Assembly: GCA_964438205.1 (NCBI GenBank)
Contig: CAYTJQ010000010.1
Span: 11,902-75,901 of the forward strand
Length of the DNA: 64,000 nt
From: Pseudohaliea sp964438205
Lineage (GTDB): Bacteria; Pseudomonadota; Gammaproteobacteria; Pseudomonadales; Halieaceae
Direction of reading: 5' to 3'
The position numbers and the translations under genes are program-made. Every line of letters starts with the position of its first letter. Positions within the stretch are counted from its first letter, which is position 1. The notes beneath the pieces are model-generated. The model saw only the letters and a program-made list of their open reading frames with translations. It did no database searches and was not told the origin of the DNA. This document shows, piece by piece, positions 1 to 7,313 of the stretch.

Positions 1-35
1 CGCCCGCCGAGGATGCCACGGAGACGGGCTCGTGA
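1..35 (+). CDS. 3' end of a small upstream gene, possibly LptM-like lipoprotein (partial)
   Basis: Only the last ten codons are in the window; they read P-A-E-D-A-T-E-T-G-S followed by TGA at 33-35. The stop overlaps the GTG start of lysA as GTGA, which suggests translational coupling. In many gammaproteobacteria the gene immediately upstream of lysA encodes a short LptM/YifL-type lipoprotein with a polar tail of this kind. That identity is inferred from position only, because the signal peptide and lipobox lie outside the window. Confidence 0.35.
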   Translation, partial: PAEDATETGS

Positions 36-1282
36 ACGCGTTTCCCCGCCGGGCCGGCGAACTCTTCGCCGAGGGGGTGCCGCTGGCGGCTATCGCGAAG
101 GCCGCGGGCACGCCCTGCTATGTCTACTCCCGCGCGGCCATGGAGGCCGCGCTCGATGCCTACCACGGGGCCCTCGCCGGCTGCCGGCACCTCGTGTGCT
201 ACGCCGTGAAGGCGAACTCGAACCTCGCCGTGCTGGACCTGCTAGCCCGCCGGGGCGCAGGCTTCGATATCGTCAGCGGCGGTGAGCTCGAGCGCGTCGT
301 CGCCGCCGGCGGTGACCCCGACCGGGTGGTTTTCTCCGGCGTCGGCAAGCAGGCCGGGGAGATGGCCCGGGCGCTGGAACTCGGTATCCGCTGCTTCAAC
401 GTGGAATCGCCGGCCGAGCTCGAGCTTCTCGACAGCGTCGCCCGCGCGCACGGCGTGGTCGCACCGGTCTCCGTCCGGGTGAACCCGGACGTGGACGCCG
501 AGACACACCCCTACATCTCGACCGGGCTCAAGGAAAACAAGTTCGGCATCGACAGCGACGGTGCCCTCGCCGTCTACCGGCGGGCGGCGGACCGGGCGGG
601 CCTGCGCGTGGTCGGTATGGATTGCCATATCGGCTCGCAGCTGACCAGCACGGGGCCCTTCCTCGACGCGGTCGCGCGCATGCTCGAGCTCGTGGACCAG
701 CTCGCCGGCGAGGGCATCACCCTTCGCCATCTCGACGTCGGCGGCGGCCTCGGCGTGCGCTACCGGGACGAGCAGCCGCCGGCGATCGCGACCTACATCG
801 CCGCGCTGCGCGAGGCCGTGGGTGAGCGCGACCTCGAGCTGGTCCTCGAGCCGGGCCGCTCGATCGTCGCCAATGCCGGCGTCCTGCTGACCACCGTCAA
901 TTACCTGAAGCACTCCGCCTGGCGCAACTTCGCCCTCGTCGATGCCGGCATGAACGATTTCATCCGCCCCGCGCTGTACGAGGCCTGGGTGGAGATCGAG
1001 CCCGTGGACGACAGCGCCGGCGGCGAGACCGGGAGCTGGGACGTGGTCGGTCCGGTCTGCGAAACCGCAGACTTCCTGGGTCGTGGCCGCGAGCTGTCGC
1101 TCCGTCCCGGCAGCCTGCTGGCGGTTCGCGGAGCCGGCGCCTACGGCTTCGTCATGAGTTCGAATTACAACACCCGGCCGCGCGCCCCCGAGGTGCTCGT
1201 CGACGGCGAGCAGTGGCACGTGGTGCGCGAGCGCGAAACCCTCGACGACCTGCTGCGCGGCGAGCGCCGCCTGCCCGCCTGA
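32..1282 (+). CDS. lysA: Diaminopimelate decarboxylase
   Basis: Decarboxylates meso-diaminopimelate to L-lysine, the last step of lysine synthesis, in the cytoplasm with pyridoxal phosphate. The 416-residue length is normal for the family. The PLP lysine is K60 in YAVKANSN, the phosphate-binding segment EPGRSIVANAG is present, and the C-terminal GAGAYGFVMSSNYN block supplies active-site residues across the dimer. The start is GTG at 32, overlapping the stop of the upstream gene. It is followed closely by dapF, whose product makes the substrate of LysA, so the two are probably co-transcribed. Confidence 0.96.
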   Translation: MNAFPRRAGELFAEGVPLAAIAKAAGTPCYVYSRAAMEAALDAYHGALAGCRHLVCYAVKANSNLAVLDLLARRGAGFDIVSGGELERVVAAGGDPDRVVFSGVGKQAGEMARALELGIRCFNVESPAELELLDSVARAHGVVAPVSVRVNPDVDAETHPYISTGLKENKFGIDSDGALAVYRRAADRAGLRVVGMDCHIGSQLTSTGPFLDAVARMLELVDQLAGEGITLRHLDVGGGLGVRYRDEQPPAIATYIAALREAVGERDLELVLEPGRSIVANAGVLLTTVNYLKHSAWRNFALVDAGMNDFIRPALYEAWVEIEPVDDSAGGETGSWDVVGPVCETADFLGRGRELSLRPGSLLAVRGAGAYGFVMSSNYNTRPRAPEVLVDGEQWHVVRERETLDDLLRGERRLPA

Positions 1283-1290
1283 GGCCCGCC

Positions 1291-2121
1291 GTGGCGATCC
1301 GCTTCACCAAGATGCACGGTATCGGCAACGACTTCGTCGTCATCGACGGGGTCACGCAGCACCTGCAGCTGAAACCCCGCGACATCCGCCGCCTTGCGGA
1401 CCGGCGCCGGGGCATCGGCTGTGACCAGGTCCTCATCGCCGAACCGCCCGGGCGGCCGGACGTGGACTTCCGCTATCGCATCTTCAATGCCGACGGCAGC
1501 GAGGCCGGCCAATGCGGCAACGGGGCGCGCTGCTTCGCCCGCTTCGTGCGCCACCGCAAGCTGACCGCGAAGCAACTGATCACCGTCGAGACGCAGGGCG
1601 GGCCCATGACCCTGCGCATGCTGGACAAGCAGCAGGTCGAGGTGAACATGGGTGCGCCGCGCCTCGACCCGGCCGACATCCCGCTGGCTCGCGAGTCCCG
1701 TGCACCGGCCTACGGGCTCACCGTGGACGGCGAGACACTCCGCATCGGGGCGCTCTCCATGGGCAACCCGCACGCGGTGCTGCGCGTCGACGACGTCGCC
1801 CACTGCGACCTGGAGCGCCTTGGCCCCGCCATCGAGGGACACCCGGATTTCCCGGAGCGCGCGAACGCCGGCTTCCTCCAGGTTGTCGACCGCGGCAGCC
1901 TAAAGCTGCGGGTCTACGAGCGCGGCGCCGGCGAGACCCTGGCCTGCGGCTCCGGCGCCTGCGCTGCCGTGGTCTGGGGCCGGCTCCAGGGCTGGCTGGA
2001 CGAGCAGGTGACAGTGCACCTGCCCGGCGGTAAGCTTTCCGTCAGCTGGGCGGGCGAGGGAGCACCGGTCCTGCTCAGCGGCCCCACGGCCATAGCCTTC
2101 GAGGGCACGATCCGACTCTAG
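1291..2121 (+). CDS. dapF: Diaminopimelate epimerase
   Basis: Interconverts LL- and meso-diaminopimelate for lysine and peptidoglycan synthesis. The reading frame is open further upstream inside lysA, but the protein should begin at GTG 1291, eight bases after the lysA stop, giving MAIRFTKMHGIGNDFVVID and 276 residues, the usual size. Both catalytic cysteines are visible, in GQCGNGARC and in ETLACGSGAC. The gene sits in a rightward row lysA-dapF-DUF484-xerC-HAD, a common gammaproteobacterial order, with spacers of 18 bases or less from here on. Confidence 0.95.
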   Translation: MAIRFTKMHGIGNDFVVIDGVTQHLQLKPRDIRRLADRRRGIGCDQVLIAEPPGRPDVDFRYRIFNADGSEAGQCGNGARCFARFVRHRKLTAKQLITVETQGGPMTLRMLDKQQVEVNMGAPRLDPADIPLARESRAPAYGLTVDGETLRIGALSMGNPHAVLRVDDVAHCDLERLGPAIEGHPDFPERANAGFLQVVDRGSLKLRVYERGAGETLACGSGACAAVVWGRLQGWLDEQVTVHLPGGKLSVSWAGEGAPVLLSGPTAIAFEGTIRL

Positions 2122-2138
2122 CGGCGAGGAAGCAGCGC

Positions 2139-2852
2139 ATGGCAGCACAGAACCCGCGGCAGAGTGCCGCCGGGGCGGTACTGGACGAGTCGCAGCTCCG
2201 CGACTTTCTCCTCGACAACCCCGATTTCTTCCAGCGCCATCCGGACCTCCTGCGCACCCTGCACATTCCCCACGGAAGCGGCGATGCGGTCTCGCTCGTA
2301 GAACGGCAGGTCAGTGTGCTGCGCGAGCGCAATGTCGACCTGCGCCATCGCCTCAAGGAACTGACGGAAGCCGCGCGGGAGAACCAGACCCTCTACGTGG
2401 GTACCCGCGCACTCGTGCTGTCGCTCCTCGAGGCCGCCGACCTGCCGGACCTGCTGGCGCGCTTCGAGAACGGCATGGCCGAGCATTTCGACACCCCGTA
2501 TGCGGCCCTGGTGATCTACGGTGACGGGCCGGCGGAGGGCACCTGCCGCTGCGCCGACCGCGAGGCCGTCGAGGCACACCTCGGCAGTCTCCTGCGCGGC
2601 GGAAAGCCCGCCTGCGGCGCCCTCCGCGCCGAGGAGTTCGGCTACCTCTTCCCCGGCGCGCGCGGTGCCGGCTCGGCGGCCCTCGTTCCGCTGGACTTCG
2701 GCGGCAACCGCGGCCTCGTCGCCGTGGGCAGCGGCGACGCCAAGCGCTACCACAGCCAGATGGGCACCCTCTTTCTCGAACACCTGGCCGCCGTGATCGG
2801 CCGCGTCCTCGCCCGCCTCCACCGCGAGGGAGCGCCGGCAGCGGACGCCTGA
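2139..2852 (+). CDS. DUF484 family protein
   Basis: A 237-residue protein with the N-terminal signature of DUF484 (FLLDNPDFFQRHPDLLRTLHIPH), a short coiled stretch around residues 45-75 and a GAF-like C-terminal half ending in a conserved block on loss or gain of global fluorescence-type sensor folds. Function is unknown for the family. It lies between dapF and xerC, with 17 bases before it and 4 after it, which is the conserved position in gammaproteobacteria. No catalytic motif or membrane segment is seen. Confidence 0.85.
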   Translation: MAAQNPRQSAAGAVLDESQLRDFLLDNPDFFQRHPDLLRTLHIPHGSGDAVSLVERQVSVLRERNVDLRHRLKELTEAARENQTLYVGTRALVLSLLEAADLPDLLARFENGMAEHFDTPYAALVIYGDGPAEGTCRCADREAVEAHLGSLLRGGKPACGALRAEEFGYLFPGARGAGSAALVPLDFGGNRGLVAVGSGDAKRYHSQMGTLFLEHLAAVIGRVLARLHREGAPAADA

Positions 2853-2856
2853 AGCC

Positions 2857-3804
2857 ATGACCGCCGTGCGGGAGAGCGTGGACTTCGCCACGGCGGTGGA
2901 TGACTTTCTCACCTACCTGCGCGACGTGCGCCAGCTGTCGCCACACACCGTCGACGGTTACGCCCGCGACCTCGCCGGACTCGGTGACGCACTCGGCGGC
3001 CAGGGCATCTACCGTCCCGAGAAGGTCCAGGAGGCGCATATCCGCCACTGGGCCGGCGGCCTGCACCGCCGCGGCCTCTCCGGCGCCACGATCCAGCGCG
3101 CCCTCTCGGCCGCCCGCTCGCTGTTCAATTATCTCGGCCGCTCAGGCGGGCACCCGCGCAACCCGGCGGCCGCCGTGCAGGCGCCCCGGCGCGCGCGCAA
3201 GCTGCCGCGCACTCTCGACCCGGACCAGCTCCAGCAGTACCTCGCCTTCGATCCGGGCGCACCGCTGGCGATCCGCGATCGCGCCATTGCGGAGCTGTTC
3301 TACTCCTCGGGCCTGCGCCTGGCGGAGCTCGTCGCTCTCGACGTGGACGACCTCGACCGGCAGCAGCGCCTGGTCACGGTGACCGGCAAGGGCCGCAAGA
3401 CCCGCACGGTACCCGTGGGCACCGTCGCCCTCGACGCGCTGGAGGCCTGGCTACGGGTTCGACCCTCGCTGCAGGCGGACGCGGACGGCAGCCGCGCCCT
3501 GTTCACCAGCCGCCGGGGCTGCCGCATCAGCCTGCGCAACATCCAGGCCCGGCTGCGGCTCCAGGGCCGGCGCAGCGGCATGCGCCAGGACGTGCACCCG
3601 CACATGCTGCGGCATTCGTTCGCCAGCCACCTGCTCGAGTCCAGCGGTGACCTGCGCGCCGTGCAGGAGCTGCTGGGGCACGCGAATATCGGTACGACAC
3701 AGATCTACACCCACCTGGACTTCCAGCACCTGGCGAAGGTCTACGATGCCGCCCACCCCCGTGCCCGGCGCCCCGGAGGCAAGGAGGGCGGGGACGACGA
3801 ATGA
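2857..3804 (+). CDS. xerC: Tyrosine recombinase XerC
   Basis: Site-specific recombinase that, with XerD, resolves chromosome dimers at dif. The 315-residue protein has an N-terminal SAM-like core-binding domain (about residues 8-100) and a C-terminal catalytic domain. The catalytic residues are visible: Arg in SSGLRLAEL, His and Arg in HMLRHSFASHLL, His in LGHANI and the nucleophilic Tyr in TTQIYTHLD. The housekeeping context (dapF-DUF484-xerC-HAD) argues for chromosomal XerC and against a phage or island integrase. Its stop overlaps the start of the next gene. Confidence 0.94.
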   Translation: MTAVRESVDFATAVDDFLTYLRDVRQLSPHTVDGYARDLAGLGDALGGQGIYRPEKVQEAHIRHWAGGLHRRGLSGATIQRALSAARSLFNYLGRSGGHPRNPAAAVQAPRRARKLPRTLDPDQLQQYLAFDPGAPLAIRDRAIAELFYSSGLRLAELVALDVDDLDRQQRLVTVTGKGRKTRTVPVGTVALDALEAWLRVRPSLQADADGSRALFTSRRGCRISLRNIQARLRLQGRRSGMRQDVHPHMLRHSFASHLLESSGDLRAVQELLGHANIGTTQIYTHLDFQHLAKVYDAAHPRARRPGGKEGGDDE

Positions 3805-4502
3805 CCATCGCGGTGGTCACCTTCGACCTGGACAACACGCTCTGGGACGTGGAGCCGGCGCTCCTGCGCGCCGAAGCCGCGCAACGCGCCTGGCTGGAAC
3901 GGCATCGTCCCGGTGCGCTCGCCGGCCTCGATGAAGGCGCCCTCTTCGAGCGCAAGCGCGCGCTGGTGCGCCGGGAGCCGCGGCTCGCACACCACGTGAG
4001 CGACATGCGCCGCCAGTTCCTCTACGAGCTGCAGCGCGACGCGGGCTACGGCGAGCGCGAGGCGCGGGCCGGCGCCGAGGCCGCTTTCGGCGTCTTCCTG
4101 GACGAGCGGCACAAGGTGGAGCTGTACGAGGAGGCGCTGGCGGTCATCGAGCAGCTCGCCCGTCACTACCGCATCGGGGCGCTGACCAACGGCAATGCGG
4201 ACATCTACAAGACCGACGCCGGCGACTACTTCGACTTCGCCTTCCTCGCCGAGGAGATCGGCGCCAGCAAGCCCGCGCCAGACCTTTTCCGCGCGGCCAT
4301 CGAGCGCGCCGGGGTCGACGCGGCAGCGATCGCCCACGTGGGAGATTCCCCGGGCCATGATATAGCCGGGGCGCGGGAGGCGGGCCTGAAGACGGTGTGG
4401 TTCAATCCCGGCGCGGCACCCTGGGACCCGGCGCAGGGTGCCGGCCCCGATGCGACGGTCAGGCAGCTAACGGAGCTGCCGTCGGCGCTGGCGGCTCTCT
4501 AG
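3801..4502 (+). CDS. HAD-superfamily hydrolase (YigB-like)
   Basis: A 233-residue haloacid-dehalogenase phosphatase. Motif I is FDLDNTLWD with the nucleophilic and acid/base aspartates, motif II is LTNGN, motif III is the Lys of SKPAPDLF, and motif IV is HVGDSPGHDIAGA. A helical cap lies at about residues 15-100. YigB, found downstream of xerC in enterobacteria, dephosphorylates FMN and sugar phosphates; the same position here supports that kinship, but the substrate cannot be read from sequence. Its ATG overlaps the xerC stop by four bases, so translation is probably coupled. Confidence 0.88.
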   Translation: MTIAVVTFDLDNTLWDVEPALLRAEAAQRAWLERHRPGALAGLDEGALFERKRALVRREPRLAHHVSDMRRQFLYELQRDAGYGEREARAGAEAAFGVFLDERHKVELYEEALAVIEQLARHYRIGALTNGNADIYKTDAGDYFDFAFLAEEIGASKPAPDLFRAAIERAGVDAAAIAHVGDSPGHDIAGAREAGLKTVWFNPGAAPWDPAQGAGPDATVRQLTELPSALAAL

Positions 4503-4541
4503 GGCCCCGGGGCAGCGGCGCCTTGCCGGCGGGGGCGGGGC

Positions 4542-4880
4542 TCAGACGGCTTCTTCGCCGGTCTCCCCGGTACGGATGCGGATGACCTGCTCGAGGTCGG
4601 TGACGAAGATCTTGCCATCCCCGATCTTGCCGGTGTTGGCCGCCTTGATGATCGCCTCGACGATGGCATCGAGCTGCCCCTCGGCCACGGCGATCTCCAG
4701 CTTCAGCTTCGGCAGGAAGTCCACCACGTACTCGGCGCCACGGTAGAGCTCCGTGTGGCCGCGCTGGCGGCCGAAGCCCTTGACCTCGGTAACGGTGATG
4801 CCCTGCACGCCGATATCGGACAGGGCGGCGCGCACGTCGTCCATCTTGAAGGGTTTGATGATCGCGGTAACAAGCTTCAT
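4542..4880 (-). CDS. P-II nitrogen regulatory protein (second copy)
   Basis: A 112-residue P-II signal protein. It carries the two family signatures, TELYRGAEYVVDFLP with the uridylylation tyrosine at position 51, and the C-terminal TGKIGDGKIFV block. P-II proteins bind ATP/ADP and 2-oxoglutarate and control glutamine synthetase, NtrB and AmtB. It lies downstream of amtB, behind a strong terminator, so it probably has its own promoter or is reached by read-through. It closely resembles the P-II encoded upstream of amtB; which is GlnB and which GlnK cannot be settled from sequence alone. Confidence 0.95.
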   Translation of the reverse strand: MKLVTAIIKPFKMDDVRAALSDIGVQGITVTEVKGFGRQRGHTELYRGAEYVVDFLPKLKLEIAVAEGQLDAIVEAIIKAANTGKIGDGKIFVTDLEQVIRIRTGETGEEAV

Positions 4881-4955
4881 GGTTGCGCGTCTCCGGGAAT
4901 GGAACCGCGATGATAGGAAGGCGAGGGGTCGGGTGGCAAGGACAAAAGCGCGGAT

Positions 4956-4980
4956 AAAAAAAGGGGGCCCGAGGGCCCCC
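4956..4980 (-). terminator. Rho-independent terminator of amtB
   Basis: An 8-bp perfect G/C stem (GGGGGCCC and GGGCCCCC) with a two-base loop at 4963-4980, followed on the minus strand by a run of seven T (4956-4962). It lies 37 bases past the amtB stop and before the second P-II gene. This is the only textbook U-tract terminator I see in the window. Confidence 0.88.
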
Positions 4981-5016
4981 TAAAAACGCATTTTTCAATG
5001 CGCCCGCAAGCTTGTG

Positions 5017-6255
5017 CTATTTCTGGGTGACGAACTCCGGGTAGGCCTCGAGGCCACACTCGCCGAGATCCACACCCTCGTACTCTTCCTCTTCGCTGAC
5101 GCGGATGCCCAGCACCATCTTGATGGCGAAGAACACGATCAGGCTGGTGAGGAAAACCCAGAAGAAGATCGTCGCCGCGCCGATGAGCTGCCCGATGAAG
5201 CTGGAGTTCTCGCCGTTGGTGACGGGGACCAGAAGCAGGCCGAGCAGGCCGACCACGCCGTGGACGGAGATCGCACCCACCGGATCGTCAACGTGCAGCT
5301 TGTCCAGGGTGATGATCGAGAACACGACCAGGACGCCGCCGATGGCGCCGAAGATCGTCGCCTGCAGCGCGCTCGGCGTATCCGGGCCCGCGGTGATGGC
5401 AACGAGGCCGGCGAGGGCGCCGTTCAGTGCCATGGTGAGGTCGGCCTTGCCGAACATCAGGCGCGCGGTCAGCAGCGCGGCAATGAGGCCGCCGGCGGCC
5501 GCCGTGTTCGTGTTCATGAACACCACGGCGACGGCATTGGAGCTCTCGACACTGGCCGTGGCCAGCACCGAACCACCGTTGAAGCCGAACCAGCCCATCC
5601 AGAGGATGAAGGTGCCGAGGGTCGCCAGCGGCAGATTGGCGCCCGGAATGGCGTTGACGCTGCCATCGGAGCCGTACTTGCCCTTGCGCGGCCCGAGGAG
5701 CAGCACACCCGCCAGGGCTGCCGCCGCGCCGGCCATGTGCACGATCCCGGAGCCGGCGAAGTCGAGGAAGCCGAGGTCGCCGAGCGTGTAGATGCCGAAG
5801 ACCGGGTTGCCGCCCCAGGTCCAGCTGCCTTCCATCGGGTAGATGAAACCGGTCATGACCACCGCGAAGGCGAGAAACGCCCAGAGCTTCATGCGCTCGG
5901 CAACAGCACCGGAGACGATGGACATGGCCGTGGCGACGAAGACCACCTGGAAGAAGAAGTCCGCTGACGGCGCATAGGTGGCGGGCTCGTCCGCCCCGGC
6001 TACCCCGTCACCGGCTATCGTCGACAGGAAGATGTCGCCGCCGTACATGATCGCGTAGCCGCAGACCATGTACATGATGCAGGCGATCGCATAGAGCGCC
6101 ACGTTCTTGGTCAGGATTTCCGTCGTGTTCTTGGCGCGCACGAGGCCGGCCTCGAGCATGGAGAAGCCGGCCGCCATCCACATCACAAGGGCCCCGCACA
6201 CCAGGAAATAAAACGTGTCCAGCGCGTACTGCAGTTGAAAGATATCGTTTTCCAT
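5017..6255 (-). CDS. amtB: Ammonium transporter AmtB
   Basis: An inner-membrane ammonium channel of about 412 residues and about eleven membrane helices. Typical family segments are LEAGLVRAKNT near the N terminus, GGNPVFG, DFAGSGIVHMAGAAAALAG and the GAISVHGVVG block with its pore histidine. The 5' end has two in-frame starts, GTG at 6264 and ATG at 6255; I prefer the ATG. It is preceded by glnK with a 30-base gap and followed by a terminator and a second P-II gene. The glnK-amtB pair is the standard nitrogen-scavenging operon in which GlnK blocks the channel when nitrogen is plentiful. Confidence 0.95.
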   Translation of the reverse strand: MENDIFQLQYALDTFYFLVCGALVMWMAAGFSMLEAGLVRAKNTTEILTKNVALYAIACIMYMVCGYAIMYGGDIFLSTIAGDGVAGADEPATYAPSADFFFQVVFVATAMSIVSGAVAERMKLWAFLAFAVVMTGFIYPMEGSWTWGGNPVFGIYTLGDLGFLDFAGSGIVHMAGAAAALAGVLLLGPRKGKYGSDGSVNAIPGANLPLATLGTFILWMGWFGFNGGSVLATASVESSNAVAVVFMNTNTAAAGGLIAALLTARLMFGKADLTMALNGALAGLVAITAGPDTPSALQATIFGAIGGVLVVFSIITLDKLHVDDPVGAISVHGVVGLLGLLLVPVTNGENSSFIGQLIGAATIFFWVFLTSLIVFFAIKMVLGIRVSEEEEYEGVDLGECGLEAYPEFVTQK

Positions 6256-6292
6256 GGGATTCACTCTCGTCTCGAAGTCCTGTTAAGCGGTC

Positions 6293-6631
6293 TCAGATGG
6301 CTTCTTCACCGGTCTCGCCGGTGCGAATCCGAATGACCTGCTCGAGGGTGGAGACGAACACCTTGCCGTCGCCGATCTTGCCGGTGTTGGCCGCCTTGGT
6401 GATCGCCTCGATCGTCTGCTCGAACAGGCTTTCGCCGACGGCGACCTCGATCTTCACCTTGGGCAGGAAATCCACCACGTATTCCGCGCCCCGGTAGAGC
6501 TCCGTGTGGCCCTTCTGGCGGCCGAACCCCTTGACTTCCGTGACGGTGATGCCCTGCACGCCGATCTCCGACAGCGCCTCGCGCACGTCGTCCAGCTTGA
6601 AGGGCTTCACCACAGCCGTGATCAGTTTCAT
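6293..6631 (-). CDS. glnK: P-II protein GlnK
   Basis: A 112-residue P-II protein beginning MKLITAVVKPFKLDDV. The T-loop TELYRGAEYVVDFLP has the uridylylated Tyr51 and the C-terminal signature TGKIGDGKVFV is present. The reading frame is open for another 111 bases upstream, but the conserved start is ATG at 6631. Cotranscribed with amtB. A sigma-54 type promoter and an NtrC palindrome lie upstream, so it should be induced under nitrogen limitation. It resembles the second P-II gene over most of its length but differs at the segment after FLPK, where the two read VKIEVAVGESLF and LKLEIAVAEGQL. Confidence 0.95.
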   Translation of the reverse strand: MKLITAVVKPFKLDDVREALSEIGVQGITVTEVKGFGRQKGHTELYRGAEYVVDFLPKVKIEVAVGESLFEQTIEAITKAANTGKIGDGKVFVSTLEQVIRIRTGETGEEAI

Positions 6632-6784
6632 GTCACTCTCCCGATGTCCTGGCGGCGCTTCGCAGGCGCGCCGAGTTCTGTGTCCTCGCAGGTGGCGCCG
6701 TCGATGACAGCGCCCGGATCGTCGCAGTCTGAGCCGCAGCACCGTGCCAGATCAGTGGCGGATGACGATTCCTGCCGGCGGATT

Positions 6785-6800
6785 TGCAGAGCGTATGCCA
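6785..6800 (-). promoter_or_regulatory. Sigma-54 (RpoN) promoter for glnK-amtB
   Basis: On the minus strand the sequence TGGCATACGCTCTGCA contains the invariant GG (-24) and GC (-12) separated by exactly 10 bases, close to the consensus TGGCAC-N5-TTGCA. It lies about 155 bases upstream of the glnK start and points toward it. The 6632-6988 stretch has no gene; it holds this promoter and NtrC-type sites. Confidence 0.75.
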
Positions 6801-6887
6801 GCGACTATTTTTGTTCCTGATAACAATGACTTATCAAAATCAGGGTCATGCCACGACCGCCGCAGGGCGCAATCCTGCCGAGACCCC

Positions 6888-6922
6888 TGCACCAGGAGAA
6901 AGCAACGCACCAGGATGGTGCG
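6888..6922 (-). promoter_or_regulatory. NtrC enhancer sites for glnK-amtB
   Basis: 6907-6921 reads GCACC-N5-GGTGC, an exact match to the core of the NtrC consensus TGCACC-N5-GGTGCA. A degenerate second copy, TGCACC-N5-AAAGCA, lies just beside it at 6888-6904. Both are about 100-120 bases upstream of the sigma-54 promoter, the usual enhancer distance. They also lie before the divergent ubiK-like gene, but no sigma-54 element points that way. Confidence 0.7.
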
Positions 6923-6988
6923 AAGTGCGGTGCTGGGCCCCACCTGCGTGATCCTCTACACTTCCCGCGAACAACCGGGGGACACCCA

Positions 6989-7252
6989 ATGGCGCTGAAA
7001 CCACCACCGATCGGCGAGGTCATCCAGCAGGTCAACGAGCTTGTCGGGGCCGAGGGGCTGCGCGGCGAGGTCGATCGCAACGCGAAACTCCTGCTCCAGT
7101 CCGCGCTCGCGCGCCTCGACGTGGTCAGCCGCGAGGAGTTCGACGCCCAGGCCGCGCAGCTGGCGCGCACCCGCGCCCGGGTGCAGGCGCTCGAGGCCGA
7201 GCTGGCGGGCCTGCTGGCGCAGCTGGACGCGCTCGAGAAAAACCGGGGTTAA
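6989..7252 (+). CDS. ubiK: UbiK-family accessory factor (BMFP domain)
   Basis: An 87-residue protein, MALKPPPIGEVIQQVNEL onward, with a C-terminal coiled coil rich in Leu, Glu and Arg (about residues 45-85, LARTRARVQALEAELAGLL). This is the layout of the UbiK/YqiC/BMFP family, which binds UbiJ and helps aerobic ubiquinone synthesis. The frame is open further upstream to 6848, but the conserved family start is ATG 6989. It is divergent from glnK and 61 bases before comM, with a G+C-rich hairpin in the gap. Confidence 0.82.
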   Translation: MALKPPPIGEVIQQVNELVGAEGLRGEVDRNAKLLLQSALARLDVVSREEFDAQAAQLARTRARVQALEAELAGLLAQLDALEKNRG

Positions 7253-7261
7253 GGAGGCCGG

Positions 7262-7284
7262 CGGCCGGCGCGGCGCGCCGGCCG
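7262..7284 (+). terminator. G+C-rich hairpin between ubiK and comM
   Basis: A perfect 10-bp stem (CGGCCGGCGC and GCGCCGGCCG) around a three-base loop, just after the ubiK stop. There is no T-run after it, so it may be an attenuator or mRNA-stabilising hairpin and need not terminate. Confidence 0.4.
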
Positions 7285-7313
7285 ACCGCAACGCAGCAGC
7301 TCAGGGACGAGCG

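Noticed and set aside
242..1219. Long open frame opposite lysA
   Set aside because: Shadow frame; the plus strand encodes an intact LysA and the opposite translation has no domain.
2857..3804. Tyrosine recombinase as sign of a mobile island
   Set aside because: The gene is XerC in its usual housekeeping neighbourhood. No att repeats, insertion sequences or transposases were seen in the window.
4503..4541. G+C-rich gap between the HAD gene and the second P-II gene as a terminator
   Set aside because: GCCCC/GGGGC pairing is possible but the stem is broken and several alternatives exist; not good enough to call.
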